Assembly (NCBI GenBank): GCA_003612395.1
Contig: RAYQ01000001.1
Location: 248,001-312,000 of the forward strand
Direction: 5' to 3'
DNA: 64,000 nucleotides
DNA from: Parablautia intestinalis
GTDB taxonomy: Bacteria > Bacillota > Clostridia > Lachnospirales > Lachnospiraceae
Part shown: positions 1 through 8,628 of the stretch, piece after piece
How positions within the stretch are numbered: position 1 is the stretch's first letter
Layout: every line of letters begins with the position of its first letter
Position numbers and translations under genes: made by a program
The notes under the pieces: model-generated
What the model was told of the DNA's origin: nothing
Database searches by the model: none
Seen by the model: the letters and a program-made list of their open reading frames with translations, nothing else

Positions 1-262
1 AAAAATACTCTCTGGTTCCGGCCATAATCACAACAATCACCTTATCCTCCTGATACTCTACTGTATATGCCAACTCATAATTTGTTTTATTATAGTAAAT
101 ATCATACCCAAACACACCTGACAGATCTCCGGTTTTAGTTTCCCCAAACGTATGATCCTCTTTTATCTTATCAACCGCTTCCTGATACAGCATCTTCAAT
201 TTCTTATCTTTCAACTTTTTGATAAATTTCGCTGCAGGCGGAAGAAAACGTACCTCTGTCAT
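1..262 (-). CDS. RelE/ParE-family toxin (3' end beyond window)
   Basis: The minus strand reads MTEVRFLPPAAKFIKKLKDK and continues to the window edge with no stop. The basic N-terminal helix pair (AAKFIKKLKDKKLKMLYQEA) followed by a GDLSGVFGYDIYYN-type core and the YELAYTVEYQEDKVIVVIMAGTRE strand region fits the RelE/ParE/YoeB toxin fold. In this family such proteins act as ribosome-dependent mRNA endonucleases or gyrase poisons; which one cannot be told here. Its ATG overlaps the stop of the upstream AbrB-like gene in an ATGA junction, so it is translationally coupled to its likely antitoxin. The C-terminal residues are missing only because the window ends. Confidence 0.8.
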   Translation of the reverse strand, partial: MTEVRFLPPAAKFIKKLKDKKLKMLYQEAVDKIKEDHTFGETKTGDLSGVFGYDIYYNKTNYELAYTVEYQEDKVIVVIMAGTREYF

Positions 263-639
263 TCCTCATCCTCAATACCAAAAACATCTTCATAAGATAT
301 ATGACCAGATTCTGAAGATGCAACCTGCTCTGCGTCCGCAAGCATTGCTTCTACAGCCGGATGTACCTGTCTCTGCGCCTTTTTAAAACGCTCCAGAAGA
401 TCATTACCGCTGTATCCTCTGGCAATCAAGTCAGTCAGAATCTGCTCCGCAAATTCTCCTCCCGTATTGGTTCTGGCAGGACGAATAACCAGTTCATTTC
501 CGCGCACGATACATTCTGCCTCTGTATCAAATCCTAGCATGGTAAAAAATTTCTGTGGGATGGTAATCTGCCGCTTCGCAGAAATACTCAATTTTTTCAT
601 TTCCATAGGAACTCTGCCTTTCGTCATCGTTGCTGGCAT
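259..639 (-). CDS. AbrB/SpoVT-type antitoxin
   Basis: The N-terminal part has the swapped-hairpin AbrB DNA-binding pattern: KLSISAKRQITIPQKF then a glycine turn, followed by ECIVRGNELVIRPA. The rest is an acidic, helical tail suited to wrapping a toxin. The start at 639 (MPATMTKG) is chosen because an AGAGGAGAAG ribosome site lies 9-10 bases upstream; a later MEMKK start is also possible. It overlaps the toxin gene by 4 bases (ATGA), the usual antitoxin-first arrangement. By family rule it would neutralise the toxin and repress its own promoter. The upstream stretch to about 780 holds no other gene. Confidence 0.8.
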   Translation of the reverse strand: MPATMTKGRVPMEMKKLSISAKRQITIPQKFFTMLGFDTEAECIVRGNELVIRPARTNTGGEFAEQILTDLIARGYSGNDLLERFKKAQRQVHPAVEAMLADAEQVASSESGHISYEDVFGIEDEE

Positions 640-779
640 TGCTATATTCTTCTCCTCTATCATACGCAAATCAAAGAAATAATATTCTTTGTTTCTTGGT
701 TTCCGAGATTATCCTATTCAAATTTCCATCGCTTGTCAAGGTCTATGACGCCTTTTCACTCCCTGGCACACTATTGGCA

Positions 780-817
780 TCCCAACTTGGCACAGCATTG
801 CGATTTACACGGTAAAT
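780..817. repeat. Direct repeat copy 1 (TTGGCACAGC element)
   Basis: About 37 bases here recur almost exactly at 14247-14284 in the same orientation (core CCCAACTTGGCACAGCATTG then CGATTTACA). Both copies have further TGGCACA-like motifs just upstream. Just inside this copy (831-868) are two imperfect direct repeats built on AAAGCTT and a CCACCA block. Repeated terminal motifs of this kind are typical of IS21-type element ends, so both copies may be IS-end remnants. They bracket about 13.4 kb that contains the decayed genes and the ATPase/HNH operon. Confidence 0.55.
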
Positions 818-873
818 TGATTATTCTAAAGCTTAGAAACCACCAATTTAAAGCTTGATAGCCACCACTTTTA

Positions 874-973
874 AATGTGTCCGTTATAACCCAATCCGGA
901 TTAACGGTTTCCTCTTTCGTGTTTGCATCTATGGCCCGTTCTTTCATTGCTTCTGTTGGTCTGACTAATCGAA
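874..973 (-). pseudogene. GNAT acetyltransferase remnant (copy of 30487-31002)
   Basis: This 100-base stretch matches the N-terminal coding region of the intact GNAT gene at 30487-31002, but the middle is missing. The two joined segments meet at TCTATGG, which occurs at both ends of the missing piece in the intact gene, so the loss looks like a deletion between short direct repeats. No open frame of useful length remains. Confidence 0.75.
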
Positions 974-980
974 CCTTTCT

Positions 981-1182
981 TCATACCCCTTTACCTGCTA
1001 AAATTTTATCTAATTTCTTCTCCGGCAGGATTTCATGGATAACGAGCTGCCCGTCATAGAAAAGGTTGTAAAGGGTGAAGGGGCATTCTTTTGGACATGA
1101 CCTGAATATCCTTGTTATCCGAGATTACACAGCAGATGTGCTCCTTTTCGATATTTTTGTGTGTCAATTTTACAAGTTCCAT
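981..1182 (-). pseudogene. YoaP-type GNAT protein, internally deleted
   Basis: The minus strand begins MELVKLTHKNIEKEHICCVI, typical of the first residues of YoaP-like acetyltransferases, and ends with TLYNLFYDGQLVIHEILPEK, typical of the very C-terminus of the same family. Around 170-200 residues between them are gone and the two parts are out of frame. A good ribosome site (GGAGGC, in reverse from 1186-1195) still precedes the ATG. It is a remnant, not a functional enzyme. Confidence 0.7.
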
Positions 1183-1204
1183 ATTCTATTGCCTCCTTAT
1201 CCTT

Positions 1205-1575
1205 TGATCTGCATTTCAATATAATAAAAGAATCAGTCCAATCAGCACCAATGTGGCAGCCTCCGCTATGGTAGAGCTGACACCCATAACGGGGAACTTC
1301 TCATATTTCAATATGTAGGTAACAAAAGCATTCGGCAGGTTCACGAAGAAGAATACAATCAGGTTATTACCGGATAGCCCAAATGGTAAAGAGAGAACAT
1401 TGCCGTATGGCATAATGGGATGCCTGAAGGACACTTCCTTATACAAACAGTATAGCGGGATGAAAAGGCTGAATACCAGCCCATACAGGAGATAATAAAA
1501 AAATATAGTACGGCATTGGATTGAGATTCGCTGCCGTGATGCAGATAATCAGCATGATTTCCATGCAGCAGAATT
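1205..1575 (-). pseudogene. CPBP intramembrane protease remnant (copy of 31059-31829)
   Basis: The C-terminal sequence GLSGNNLIVFFFVNLPNAF and FPVMGVSSTIAEAATLVLIG matches the intact CPBP gene at 31059-31829 residue for residue over most of its length, and the stretch to 1575 matches its N-terminal membrane segment. The central part holding the glutamate and histidine motifs is deleted in at least two steps; one junction falls at a GGATA microrepeat. It cannot encode an active protease. Confidence 0.8.
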
Positions 1576-1589
1576 ACGCTGTTCGGAAG

Positions 1590-1936
1590 GAATCGTATTC
1601 AGGCGCTTATTGATAGCATCATTTCTTTTGGTTCCTTCCGGTTACTCTGTCCGTGGGTACTGATAAAACCCTGTTTCACTACCTCTGCCAGTTCTGCCTT
1701 TACTTCATCCGGCACGGATACAATTTTTTCCGGTCGCTTCTTTCTATTATACATCTGTCCGCCTGTTCCTTTGCCATCCACGAAATACCGTTTTCGTCAT
1801 AATATAAATTGCTGTGCTTATGTTTCACCCCGCCGCTGATATTTGCGCCTGCCTGATTCCCGTTCTTCTGTGAAAACAGCCTGTTCATCAGTGAATACCC
1901 GGAAAACCATTTCATATTGTTACTGATGATATTCAT
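1590..1936 (-). pseudogene. Hypothetical protein, frameshifted
   Basis: A reading frame starting MNIISNNMKWFSGYSLMNRL runs to a point near ISWMAKEQADR, after which the same coding sense continues in another frame (DGKGTGGQMYNRKKRPEKIV then a VPDEVKAELAEVV stretch). One small indel near 1770 therefore splits the gene. A ribosome site (GAAGGAGGTCG) precedes the ATG. I do not recognise the family with certainty; similar small soluble proteins in Lachnospiraceae sit beside the type of gene found just upstream. Confidence 0.55.
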
Positions 1937-1974
1937 ATCACGACCTCCTTCATCAATAAGTCCGCTTCCTTATA

Positions 1975-2346
1975 TCTTCAAATCCAGATTCGCACCAACC
2001 TGTAGCCGATTTTTCACAGTGGTTTTGCCTTCATCCTCTTCCTGGGCAGCTTCGATGATTGTTTTCATATCTGTGTCTTCTCCAGAAGCTTAGGGTTGAC
2101 ATCTACAACATTCACCTTGCCATCATTATTTGTGTTAAGCCCATACCCAATTTGTAACTTCATATAGGGTACCTGCTTCTGCAAATTTTTAAGGTATTCC
2201 TCATTTCTGCTATTCTTTGCTGTTTCGGCGCTTTTTTGCGCAGCCGCTGTTTCTTTTGTTTCCTCTTTGTTTGCTGCCTCCTTTTTTGATAAAGCATATG
2301 TGCTTTCATAAACACTGTTGTAATTGTTCACTCCTGTTATCGCCAT
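1975..2346 (-). pseudogene. DUF6033-like hypothetical protein, deleted and frameshifted
   Basis: It starts MAITGVNNYNSVYESTYALS with a clean ribosome site (AAGGAGGGTTATACT) and runs through an Ala/Glu/Lys-rich linker to YLKNLQKQVPYMKLQIGYG. It then jumps to VDVNPKLLEKTQI, loses frame and continues as KTIIEAAQEEDEGKTTVKNR. The start and the LKNLQKQVP core recall the DUF6033 family of Clostridia, whose members are about 250-300 residues, so most of the centre is missing. The family name is recalled, not searched. Confidence 0.5.
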
Positions 2347-2416
2347 AGTATAACCCTCCTTGATAAAAATTTAATTGTAATCCGGTCTTTCGCCAGGTAA
2401 TCCGGCAGAAACTTTG

Positions 2417-2749
2417 TTACTTCCTTTCATCTGTCATAAATAATTCTCGTGTCAACACGATACATTTCTGCTTTGCCTCATAGCTTTTTCCACAGTTACG
2501 CTGGTCCCATGTTACCACAGTATATACATCTGCCCATTTTCTTGTAAATGCGTAATCAATATCACTGGTTGCCGGGCCTGGGCCGCCATGCAAATACAGC
2601 AGGACGGGATTATCTATGTCCTCCCCATAAATATGAATCCACTGCTTTGTGCCGTTAACGTCAATATACATCGATTTGTTTATACTGCCATCCGGAGTTT
2701 TGCTGTAAATTGCTTTCCCTATCGTCCTAACGAAAAAAAGCACAATCAA
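2417..2749 (-). pseudogene. Alpha/beta hydrolase (prolyl aminopeptidase-like), truncated
   Basis: The frame shows the oxyanion-loop motif LYLHGGPGPATSD followed by VVTWDQRNCGKSY, the classic start of proline-iminopeptidase-like alpha/beta hydrolases (usually 300-350 residues). It ends about 25 residues later, before the GxSxG nucleophile elbow. The expected N-terminal membrane anchor is also cut: sequence begins at IVLFFVRTIGKAIYSKTPDG. Both ends are lost, so no activity is expected. Confidence 0.75.
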
Positions 2750-2869
2750 TGCTGAAATAATAAATACTATCTATTTTACAATTTTAAATATTGTGCATTT
2801 TCTATGCATTGCTAATGTCTCCCGCAACTCCCAATTTATCGCTCTATTCAACTCCCAATAAACGGGAAA

Positions 2870-3715
2870 TTATCTATTTACGTTTCTTTTTCTGCAATAA
2901 TAAACGACCATCACAAACGCAAAGGAAATTATCTGTGCAGCCATGATCCGGACAATTTGTAATTCGTCAGCACCCTTAAGTGAAACGACATGCAACATAT
3001 TAGTAGCAACGGTATTATTGAATAAATGGTCGCCAAGCCCTACCCATATATTTCCTTTGATACGGTAAAGAAGCCCCCATTTGATTCCCATAATTCCGGC
3101 AAGGATAATATAACCGATAGCCATCAGGAGCATTGCCGCAAATGACATTTCGCCATTCACATAGCTTCTGATCGGCATTACAATGTGCCAGATACCAAAT
3201 AAAAATGCTGCAATAAAATTCGCCTGCATAAATGGCTTTGTTTCAGAGAGCGTTTTAAGAAACAGACCGCGAAAGACACCTTCCTCCATCCATACATTGA
3301 CAATATTGAATAGTATGCATAACAAGAAGAAAAAGAAATCCGTATTTTTTATCTGCGAGCCGGTTAAAGAAAAACTGCTGATGTATATTTCCAAATGTGC
3401 AGGATTGCCTTGCAGAATAAAAATCTCTAATTCCAACCCATATGAAATGATAAAGCAGACGCTTCCCAATAACAAACCTTTCAAAATACTGCCTGCGAAA
3501 CCGTTTCGTTGAAATCCAATATCACTCCATGTAAGATTTGAGACTTTTAATATCACGGCTAATATAATAATCCCAACAACTTTATGGAACACATTTTCTC
3601 CAATAGCTGTTTTGTCTGTTTCAATTAGAAAGTATTCCACAAACCTTACAGACAAACAAAGCATGAAGATTATCATGCATAAATTAGTTGGTTTACATTT
3701 TATGTTTCTTTCCAT
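2870..3715 (-). CDS. CPBP (CAAX/Abi) intramembrane metalloprotease
   Basis: This is a polytopic membrane protein of about 281 residues with the Abi/CPBP motifs: EEGVFRGLF (E144, E145, R149) in one membrane helix and FGIWH (His177) in the next, then a late HLFNN histidine. Family members cleave membrane-anchored peptides or act as bacteriocin-immunity and signalling proteases; the substrate here is unknown. The start at 3715 is favoured because GAGGTGG lies 9 bases upstream. It sits 11 bases after the stop of a second CPBP gene (3727-4479), so the two form an operon. The pair is unusually AT-rich compared with neighbours. Confidence 0.85.
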   Translation of the reverse strand: MERNIKCKPTNLCMIIFMLCLSVRFVEYFLIETDKTAIGENVFHKVVGIIILAVILKVSNLTWSDIGFQRNGFAGSILKGLLLGSVCFIISYGLELEIFILQGNPAHLEIYISSFSLTGSQIKNTDFFFFLLCILFNIVNVWMEEGVFRGLFLKTLSETKPFMQANFIAAFLFGIWHIVMPIRSYVNGEMSFAAMLLMAIGYIILAGIMGIKWGLLYRIKGNIWVGLGDHLFNNTVATNMLHVVSLKGADELQIVRIMAAQIISFAFVMVVYYCRKRNVNR

Positions 3716-3726
3716 ATATAGCCACC

Positions 3727-4479
3727 TCAATCAGCGCCAGTTTCTTTTTTGTCTGATTTTTTATAAAATAGAGTACCAACAAAAATTATTATCGCTAATA
3801 CAACAATGTTATATTGTATTGGTGCTAAATAACAGATATTAAAAGTTGCGTGCATAATGGCAATCAGCAATATGTTTCTGCATTGATAATAGGTTATTCC
3901 CAAAACAACGGAAACAAGTAATGTCCATATACAAAGACAAACAATTTGTTCCATGCCCAATGAATTTCTGATTATCCACATTGGTATATGCCACACTGCC
4001 CAAACGGCACCAACAAAAAGAACTCTTTTGATTTTCTTAAAAGGAAGTCGTTCCAGCATAAATCCTCTCCATGCTATTTCTTCAACAAACGCTGTTATTA
4101 GCAGGTATATACAGCTTGTTAATAGTGATATTACTGTCAAATATATATTTTTAAATACGTCAGTTTTTACTATAAACGAATAGCAATAAGAATCAAATAT
4201 GCCTGCAACCATATATATAACCCCTATTAAAATATATTTGATTGTTATTTTCCCTGAAAACATTCGCGTAAAGCATACCTTGATGTTCTGCTCGCAAATC
4301 AGGAGAAAAATAGTAACCATAGTGGGAATACACACATATAAGTATTTTAAGTACAATAATCCTTTGGGAATGAAAATTCCGTTCTGTTCCAGCAATGTAG
4401 GTACATAGCATATAAACGATAAAACATATACGACAGAAACCCATAACGTGAGTTTCAACTTATTTGTGTATCCCGCCAT
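3727..4479 (-). CDS. CPBP (CAAX/Abi) intramembrane metalloprotease
   Basis: A membrane protein of 250 residues with FVEEIAWRGFMLE (glutamate pair near 133-134, arginine near 138), AVWHIPMW, and a final HATFN motif, the full CPBP motif set. About seven hydrophobic segments can be seen. The start at 4479 has AAGGAG eight bases upstream. It precedes another CPBP gene by 11 bases; tandem CPBP genes often form immunity or paired processing units. The two proteins are not close copies of each other, so this is not a recent duplication. Function inferred by family only. Confidence 0.85.
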   Translation of the reverse strand: MAGYTNKLKLTLWVSVVYVLSFICYVPTLLEQNGIFIPKGLLYLKYLYVCIPTMVTIFLLICEQNIKVCFTRMFSGKITIKYILIGVIYMVAGIFDSYCYSFIVKTDVFKNIYLTVISLLTSCIYLLITAFVEEIAWRGFMLERLPFKKIKRVLFVGAVWAVWHIPMWIIRNSLGMEQIVCLCIWTLLVSVVLGITYYQCRNILLIAIMHATFNICYLAPIQYNIVVLAIIIFVGTLFYKKSDKKETGAD

Positions 4480-4558
4480 CACAATTTCTCCTTGCAGTGC
4501 GAAAATCTTACGAAATCTCGATTTCTCGTTCTCGGCAAATTTACGATAAACTGGAATT

Positions 4559-5083
4559 TTACCATTTTAATTTTTCCCATTCTTCACGCTTTATGGCATA
4601 TGCATATGATATCCCATTCTTTTCATCGGGATATTCTTTCACTTTCCTCATACCGATTGCAATGGCAGTAGAATATGAACCAATATTTGCATATTTCATG
4701 TAAGAATATAGACAATCATATTCTGTATTCATAAATGCCCAATCCCTAACCGCGCTTGCGGCCTCACTTCCAAAACCTTTCCTCCAATAATTTTTATGAA
4801 TGTGATACCCTATTTCAGGCAGGGATTCCCCATCAATAATCTGTATTGTTAGCCCGCAGTCGCCGGTAAATTCACCCGTTTCCTTTAAAACGACAGCCCA
4901 TAATCCAAATCCATGTTCCTTGTAATTTTGAAGATTCCATTCAATCCAATCCTTTGTACGGTTCTCATCAAAAGGTTGGGGATAGTGTCGCATGGTTTCC
5001 GGGTCTGAAACGATTTCAAATAATGCCGGAAAATCCTCATGAGTAAATTCTCTTAACAGTAGTCTTTCCGTTTCAATTACCAT
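4559..5083 (-). CDS. GNAT N-acetyltransferase (RimJ/RimL type)
   Basis: The N-terminus ETERLLLREFTHEDFPALFE and the middle section GDCGLTIQIIDG then EIGYHIHKNYWRKGFGSEAA give the RimJ/RimL acetyl-CoA fold, including the acetyl-CoA pyrophosphate loop (YWRKGFGSEA). The length of 174 residues is normal for the family, and the start has AAGGAG spaced well. Such enzymes acetylate protein N-termini or small amines; the substrate is not evident. It stands alone between the CPBP operon and a decayed gene. Confidence 0.85.
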   Translation of the reverse strand: MVIETERLLLREFTHEDFPALFEIVSDPETMRHYPQPFDENRTKDWIEWNLQNYKEHGFGLWAVVLKETGEFTGDCGLTIQIIDGESLPEIGYHIHKNYWRKGFGSEAASAVRDWAFMNTEYDCLYSYMKYANIGSYSTAIAIGMRKVKEYPDEKNGISYAYAIKREEWEKLKW

Positions 5084-5104
5084 TATTGTTTCTCCTTAAA
5101 TCTC

Positions 5105-5440
5105 AATTTCTCTTTATATTTCTTCAGAAATTTCTTTGTTGTAATCCTCCGCAAATTCTGTCATGCTCTCAAAATGCCTTGGACAGATTCCCACTTTTTC
5201 ATATTCTGCAAGATACTTATTCAGAGCCTGCGCGAAGACATCCACTGTAAAGACAATAAATTCATAAAGGAAGAATACACATCATCTCTGCCTGCTGCCT
5301 CGGTCACTTTGTTTTTCCAGTTAGAATACATTTCCTCATAGCATTTTTTTTGCATCGCTATACGCCTGATCCGCCTTCTCATATCGTTTATCAGATGCAA
5401 GCAGTTCTGCCGCCTTTCTTCTAATCTCATCCCGCCTTTT
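5105..5440 (-). pseudogene. Unidentified gene, multiply frameshifted
   Basis: Three reading frames in succession carry protein-like sequence: RRDEIRRKAAELLASDKRYE, then CYEEMYSNWKNKVTEAAGRD, then YEFIVFTVDVFAQALNKYLA and YEKVGICPRHFESMTEFAED. Joined, they look like one helical protein broken by at least two indels, one of them in a run of A near 5345. I do not recognise the family. Confidence 0.5.
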
Positions 5441-5522
5441 CAATGCGCTTTTATCTTTCCATCATTCCATTTTTAACCGCCCATTTGATTATAAAATACA
5501 ATGCTGCCAAAACAACAATTTA

Positions 5523-6464
5523 TTATTTGGCCGCCAGGCCGTTCTGGCGGATGCAGTCCAATTCTTCTGCCGATAAACAACCTGATTCATACAATCGTAA
5601 ATATTCTTTGGACACATCCGAATCAAAAATCAAGATATCATCTGAGTTGATTGTGACATCCACGCCGCTGCGATAAAGTTGACCGATTGGATGCACCGAC
5701 ATACTGTGAACCCTTCCAAGCAATATGTTGCTGCTTGGGGTAATATTAAGACGGATATGATAATCGACTAAAAAGCGGGTGACACTCTCATCATATATTG
5801 CCGAAATGCCATGCTGGACTTCATGCAGCTCCAGTTCTTCTACAGCCCTTCTCACATCTTCCGCAGCTCCCCACTCACCGACATGTGCTTTTAATCGCAG
5901 CCCCTCTTTTTTTGCCCTGCGGTAAATGGATTTGAAATTCTCTATCGGCTGAGCCAATTCATCTCCGTATAAATCAATGGAATAAAAAGCCTTATTCCCC
6001 CAAAAGTGTGAAAGACAATCTTCCAGATACCCGACAGGGCAATGCCTTGACAGGCCAATCTGCAGCCGCAATTCCATATCCGGGGCAATTTCTCTCTGTG
6101 CCGTAGTAAACGTTTCAATTAATTCATCAATATCATTATGAAAATATTCCGAAAGCCCCCAGACATCTTCCCCAATCTCCAGCACGGTAACGCCGTCTTC
6201 CCTGGCCTGATGGAAAGCCGCCCGAATTAAAAGCTTTCTCATTTCTGATGTCTCAAATTTTTCTCCAAGGTTTTCCCGGTTCCAGGCATGCATTTCATCC
6301 ATGGACGATAGCGTGCTTTTAACAGGTTCTATCCTCAACCCGGTTTTTTTGTATAAATACTGCCGGCTTCCGCCCAGTACAAAATGATTATGCAGATCAG
6401 ATTTGGGGAACGCCCTGATTTTCTCTAAATTCCTTTGTTTCAATGCATCGGTGAATCTTTCCAT
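5523..6464 (-). CDS. Adenosine deaminase-like metal-dependent hydrolase
   Basis: The amidohydrolase motifs appear in order: SDLHNHFVLGG (H25 and H27, metal ligands), LKAHVGEWG (H194 and catalytic E197), VQHGI (H218), NITPSSN (244-246) and INSDDILIF (D275, D276). This fits the adenosine/AMP deaminase superfamily, which removes the 6-amino group of adenosine-like purines. At 313 residues it is a little short and ends shortly after the last metal motif, so the final helices may be trimmed. The start at 6464 has AAGGAGC upstream. Adenosine-deaminase-like proteins also occur in nucleotide-based defence, but no partner is present here. Confidence 0.75.
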   Translation of the reverse strand: MERFTDALKQRNLEKIRAFPKSDLHNHFVLGGSRQYLYKKTGLRIEPVKSTLSSMDEMHAWNRENLGEKFETSEMRKLLIRAAFHQAREDGVTVLEIGEDVWGLSEYFHNDIDELIETFTTAQREIAPDMELRLQIGLSRHCPVGYLEDCLSHFWGNKAFYSIDLYGDELAQPIENFKSIYRRAKKEGLRLKAHVGEWGAAEDVRRAVEELELHEVQHGISAIYDESVTRFLVDYHIRLNITPSSNILLGRVHSMSVHPIGQLYRSGVDVTINSDDILIFDSDVSKEYLRLYESGCLSAEELDCIRQNGLAAK

Positions 6465-6480
6465 TATAAATGCTCCTTGT

Positions 6481-6785
6481 TTTATTCATCAATCTCAATC
6501 ATTCGTTTATATGCACCTGAAGATTTTTCATCAATCATAATTGCGCCCGCACATTTTTTATAAAAGCTGACGGCGGAGTTTGTAGGCCATCCAATAATGG
6601 CATACGCATAGCCATAGGGCCGAAAAAAATTTCTGGCTGTCGTCTCATAACATGCGAAACCGATAAGTTCCCTTTCTCTGGTCAGGCACTAATGTCTTTT
6701 TGATTCTGATACCACTCTTGAATAAATTTTCTTCTATGTCGTGTGAACAGGGAATATTATATAGCTTAACCAGCATACCTGCCAT
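6481..6785 (-). pseudogene. GNAT acetyltransferase, internally deleted
   Basis: It starts MAGMLVKLYNIPCSHDIEEN and ends in another frame with LIGFACYETTARNFFRPYGY then AYAIIGWPTNSAVSFYKKCA and IMIDEKSSGAYKRMIEIDE. The ending is the typical C-terminal half of a GNAT enzyme, but the GPMGV-type acetyl-CoA loop between FFRP and YGYAY has been deleted and the frames do not join. The remnant is inactive. Confidence 0.65.
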
Positions 6786-6841
6786 ATGATTACCTCCCAG
6801 GATACAGGTTGTCATTTGCACTTCCCGGAAAACGGAAATAA

Positions 6842-7006
6842 TCAGTCAACCTTATGAAACCATACCGTCTGTTCTTTCATGGATATTTTCCCGACCTGCC
6901 AGCCATAATCTCCAAATTCTTTCTTATATTTTAGAAACGAGTGGTCAATCGGTATCCCCGCAATCTCCTGAATCTCCTCAAAGGTCAGCTGAAAAGATTC
7001 CTTTCC
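6842..7006 (-). pseudogene. C-terminal fragment of a small hypothetical protein
   Basis: The minus strand reads KESFQLTFEEIQEIAGIPID and continues HSFLKYKKEFGDYGWQVGKI before a normal stop. It looks like the C-terminal half of a small protein of about 90-100 residues with a LTFEEIExIaG helix, fused by deletion to the decayed membrane-protein gene upstream. No start codon remains. Confidence 0.45.
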
Positions 7007-7333
7007 CCTTTTTGCCCTCTTTCTTTCTTAAATACATAAATGACAGTTTGGATGATACATAACCGCGCCAAAAGGATCGTAAACTTAATCCAGATATCCC
7101 TGTACGCTGTTTTCGCCAAAGGTTCCCGCAGTCCGCTGAACCAGACATAGGCGAACGCCAAGAGCTGAGAGGGAATATATACAATCAAATATCTAAGAGC
7201 CAAAGACTTAACCGGCAGATTCGTGCACAGCTCAAATGCCGCTACAAAGATACAAAATGCTACTCAACAATGTAATTGCTGTATATATCACCGAATTAAT
7301 TGACACAATACGGATACATTTTTTCTTATTCAT
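6985..7333 (-). pseudogene. Membrane protein remnant (copy of 32189-32599)
   Basis: Both ends match the intact membrane protein at 32189-32599: the start reads MNKKKCIRIVSINSVIYTAI and the remainder LRYLIVYIPSQLLAFAYVWF. The second membrane segment and its loop are missing, with the junction at a short GCTA-like repeat near 7235. The ATG at 7333 overlaps the stop of the lipoprotein gene by 8 bases, the gene order seen in the intact copy. Confidence 0.8.
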
Positions 7334-8018
7334 TTTTACACCCCATATCCACTTCACCCAAATTGTATATAATTGCCAACGCAATCTTTCCGGCCATATC
7401 CCTGTCACTTATATCCTTCGGCAACTTCCCATAAATAGCAAAGTCGTATCCATTATAGGTCCAGTCTATCATGAACATATCCCCTCCTTCATTAACTTTC
7501 ATATAAGGGAAAATGTACTCCCCGTCTGCGGTGGATGCCGTCCATTCAATTTTGGTGGAATCCACAAAAACTTCATCCGGCAGAACGGATTTCTCTTCTT
7601 TACCGGCAGCAAAAGTGCAGAGTCCCACATTCTCTAATTCGAACTCAATCTGTAACTCATCCTCTCCTGTTTTTATAACTGTAACATTTGATGCAATCGG
7701 CATATGATCCAACACTTCTTTTGGGTTGCCGAATTCGGCCGCGTTCACAATCTCCATTTCACCCAAACCGGTATCATCTCCTGCCAGACCTTCAAAGCCC
7801 CTTCCGATATCTGATCCCGTTTCATCAGGGCCTCTCTCCATTTTTTGATTCTGTTCCTCTGCATAGTATTCTGTTGTGGTATCATCAACGTCAGAGGCAA
7901 TTGTTTTTTCTTCTGTCCGGATTGTTTTGGATGGCATACAGCTGCACCCGGCCAATCCTGATAAAGCACCGGTTACAAGAACCATACAGCTTAATATTTT
8001 AAGATTTTTATTACACAT
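7326..8018 (-). CDS. Lipoprotein, paralogue of 32640-33308
   Basis: A signal peptide with lipobox (MVLVTGALSGLAGCSC) gives a predicted lipid-anchored extracellular protein of 230 residues. After an acidic Glu/Asp-rich linker comes a folded domain (VTVIKTGEDELQIEFELENV and SADGEYIFPYMKVNEGG-like strands). It is nearly identical to the lipoprotein at 32640-33308, differing mainly in linker length, and ends with a short extra tail (GEVDMGCKNE). I do not recognise the domain. It is the only intact gene in the decayed copy of the duplicated block. Confidence 0.75.
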   Translation of the reverse strand: MCNKNLKILSCMVLVTGALSGLAGCSCMPSKTIRTEEKTIASDVDDTTTEYYAEEQNQKMERGPDETGSDIGRGFEGLAGDDTGLGEMEIVNAAEFGNPKEVLDHMPIASNVTVIKTGEDELQIEFELENVGLCTFAAGKEEKSVLPDEVFVDSTKIEWTASTADGEYIFPYMKVNEGGDMFMIDWTYNGYDFAIYGKLPKDISDRDMAGKIALAIIYNLGEVDMGCKNE

Positions 8019-8286
8019 AGTATTTTTCCTTCTGAAAATGCCGGTTTTCTTTTTATGTATCTATCCTGTAAAATTTAATTTTATCATTCCCAATACACCG
8101 GAACAACCTGTTTGCCGCAGACAGTTTTCTAAATGACGTAAAATGTCCGGGCATTTCAAAATCCACCTGAAAAGGTCGATTGCAAACCGACTTTCCCGTT
8201 TTGTAACTGATGTTGTATCATTTTAGTTGACACCTTATACTCAGGGATTTGATGTATAATCAAAGAGAATCAAGGAGGCAACTACA

Positions 8287-8628
8287 ATGGCAAAAAAACA
8301 ACGGAAATACGACATGGAATATAAAATCCAGGCCGTAAAATTAGCAAAAGAGCTTGGCGGTGCAAAAGCTGCAGCCGGGTTAGGTATCCCTGAAAACACT
8401 ATGTACGCGTGGACAAAGGCTGCCAGAGAGGGAAGACTGAATGTCGGTTACGGCTCACATACTCCGGAAACTGCCATGAATCTTGCAGAAGAACCGGCTC
8501 TCCTGCGCAGACAGGTCAGGGAGCAGGAAAAGGAAATCCGCTGCCTGAAAGAGGAAAACGAATTTCCCGGAGAGGCAAGCGCTTTTTTCGCCGCCAGCCG
8601 TCGGAAGTCTGCAAGAGGCAGAGAATGA
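8287..8628 (+). CDS. IS3-family transposase OrfA
   Basis: A helix-turn-helix protein of 113 residues (YKIQAVKLAKELGGAKAAAG then IPENTMYAWTKAAREG) with a leucine-zipper-like tail (LRRQVREQEKEIRCLKEENE). This is the DNA-binding subunit of IS3 elements, normally joined to OrfB by frameshifting. The start has AAGGAGGCAACTACA upstream. The tail past EENEF looks altered against relatives, where EEASAFFA is usual. Confidence 0.85.
   Translation: MAKKQRKYDMEYKIQAVKLAKELGGAKAAAGLGIPENTMYAWTKAAREGRLNVGYGSHTPETAMNLAEEPALLRRQVREQEKEIRCLKEENEFPGEASAFFAASRRKSARGRE

Noticed and set aside
5523-6464. Adenosine deaminase-like gene as part of a nucleotide-signal defence system
   Set aside because: No partner ATPase, nuclease or cyclase lies next to it; a metabolic or purine-salvage role is as likely.
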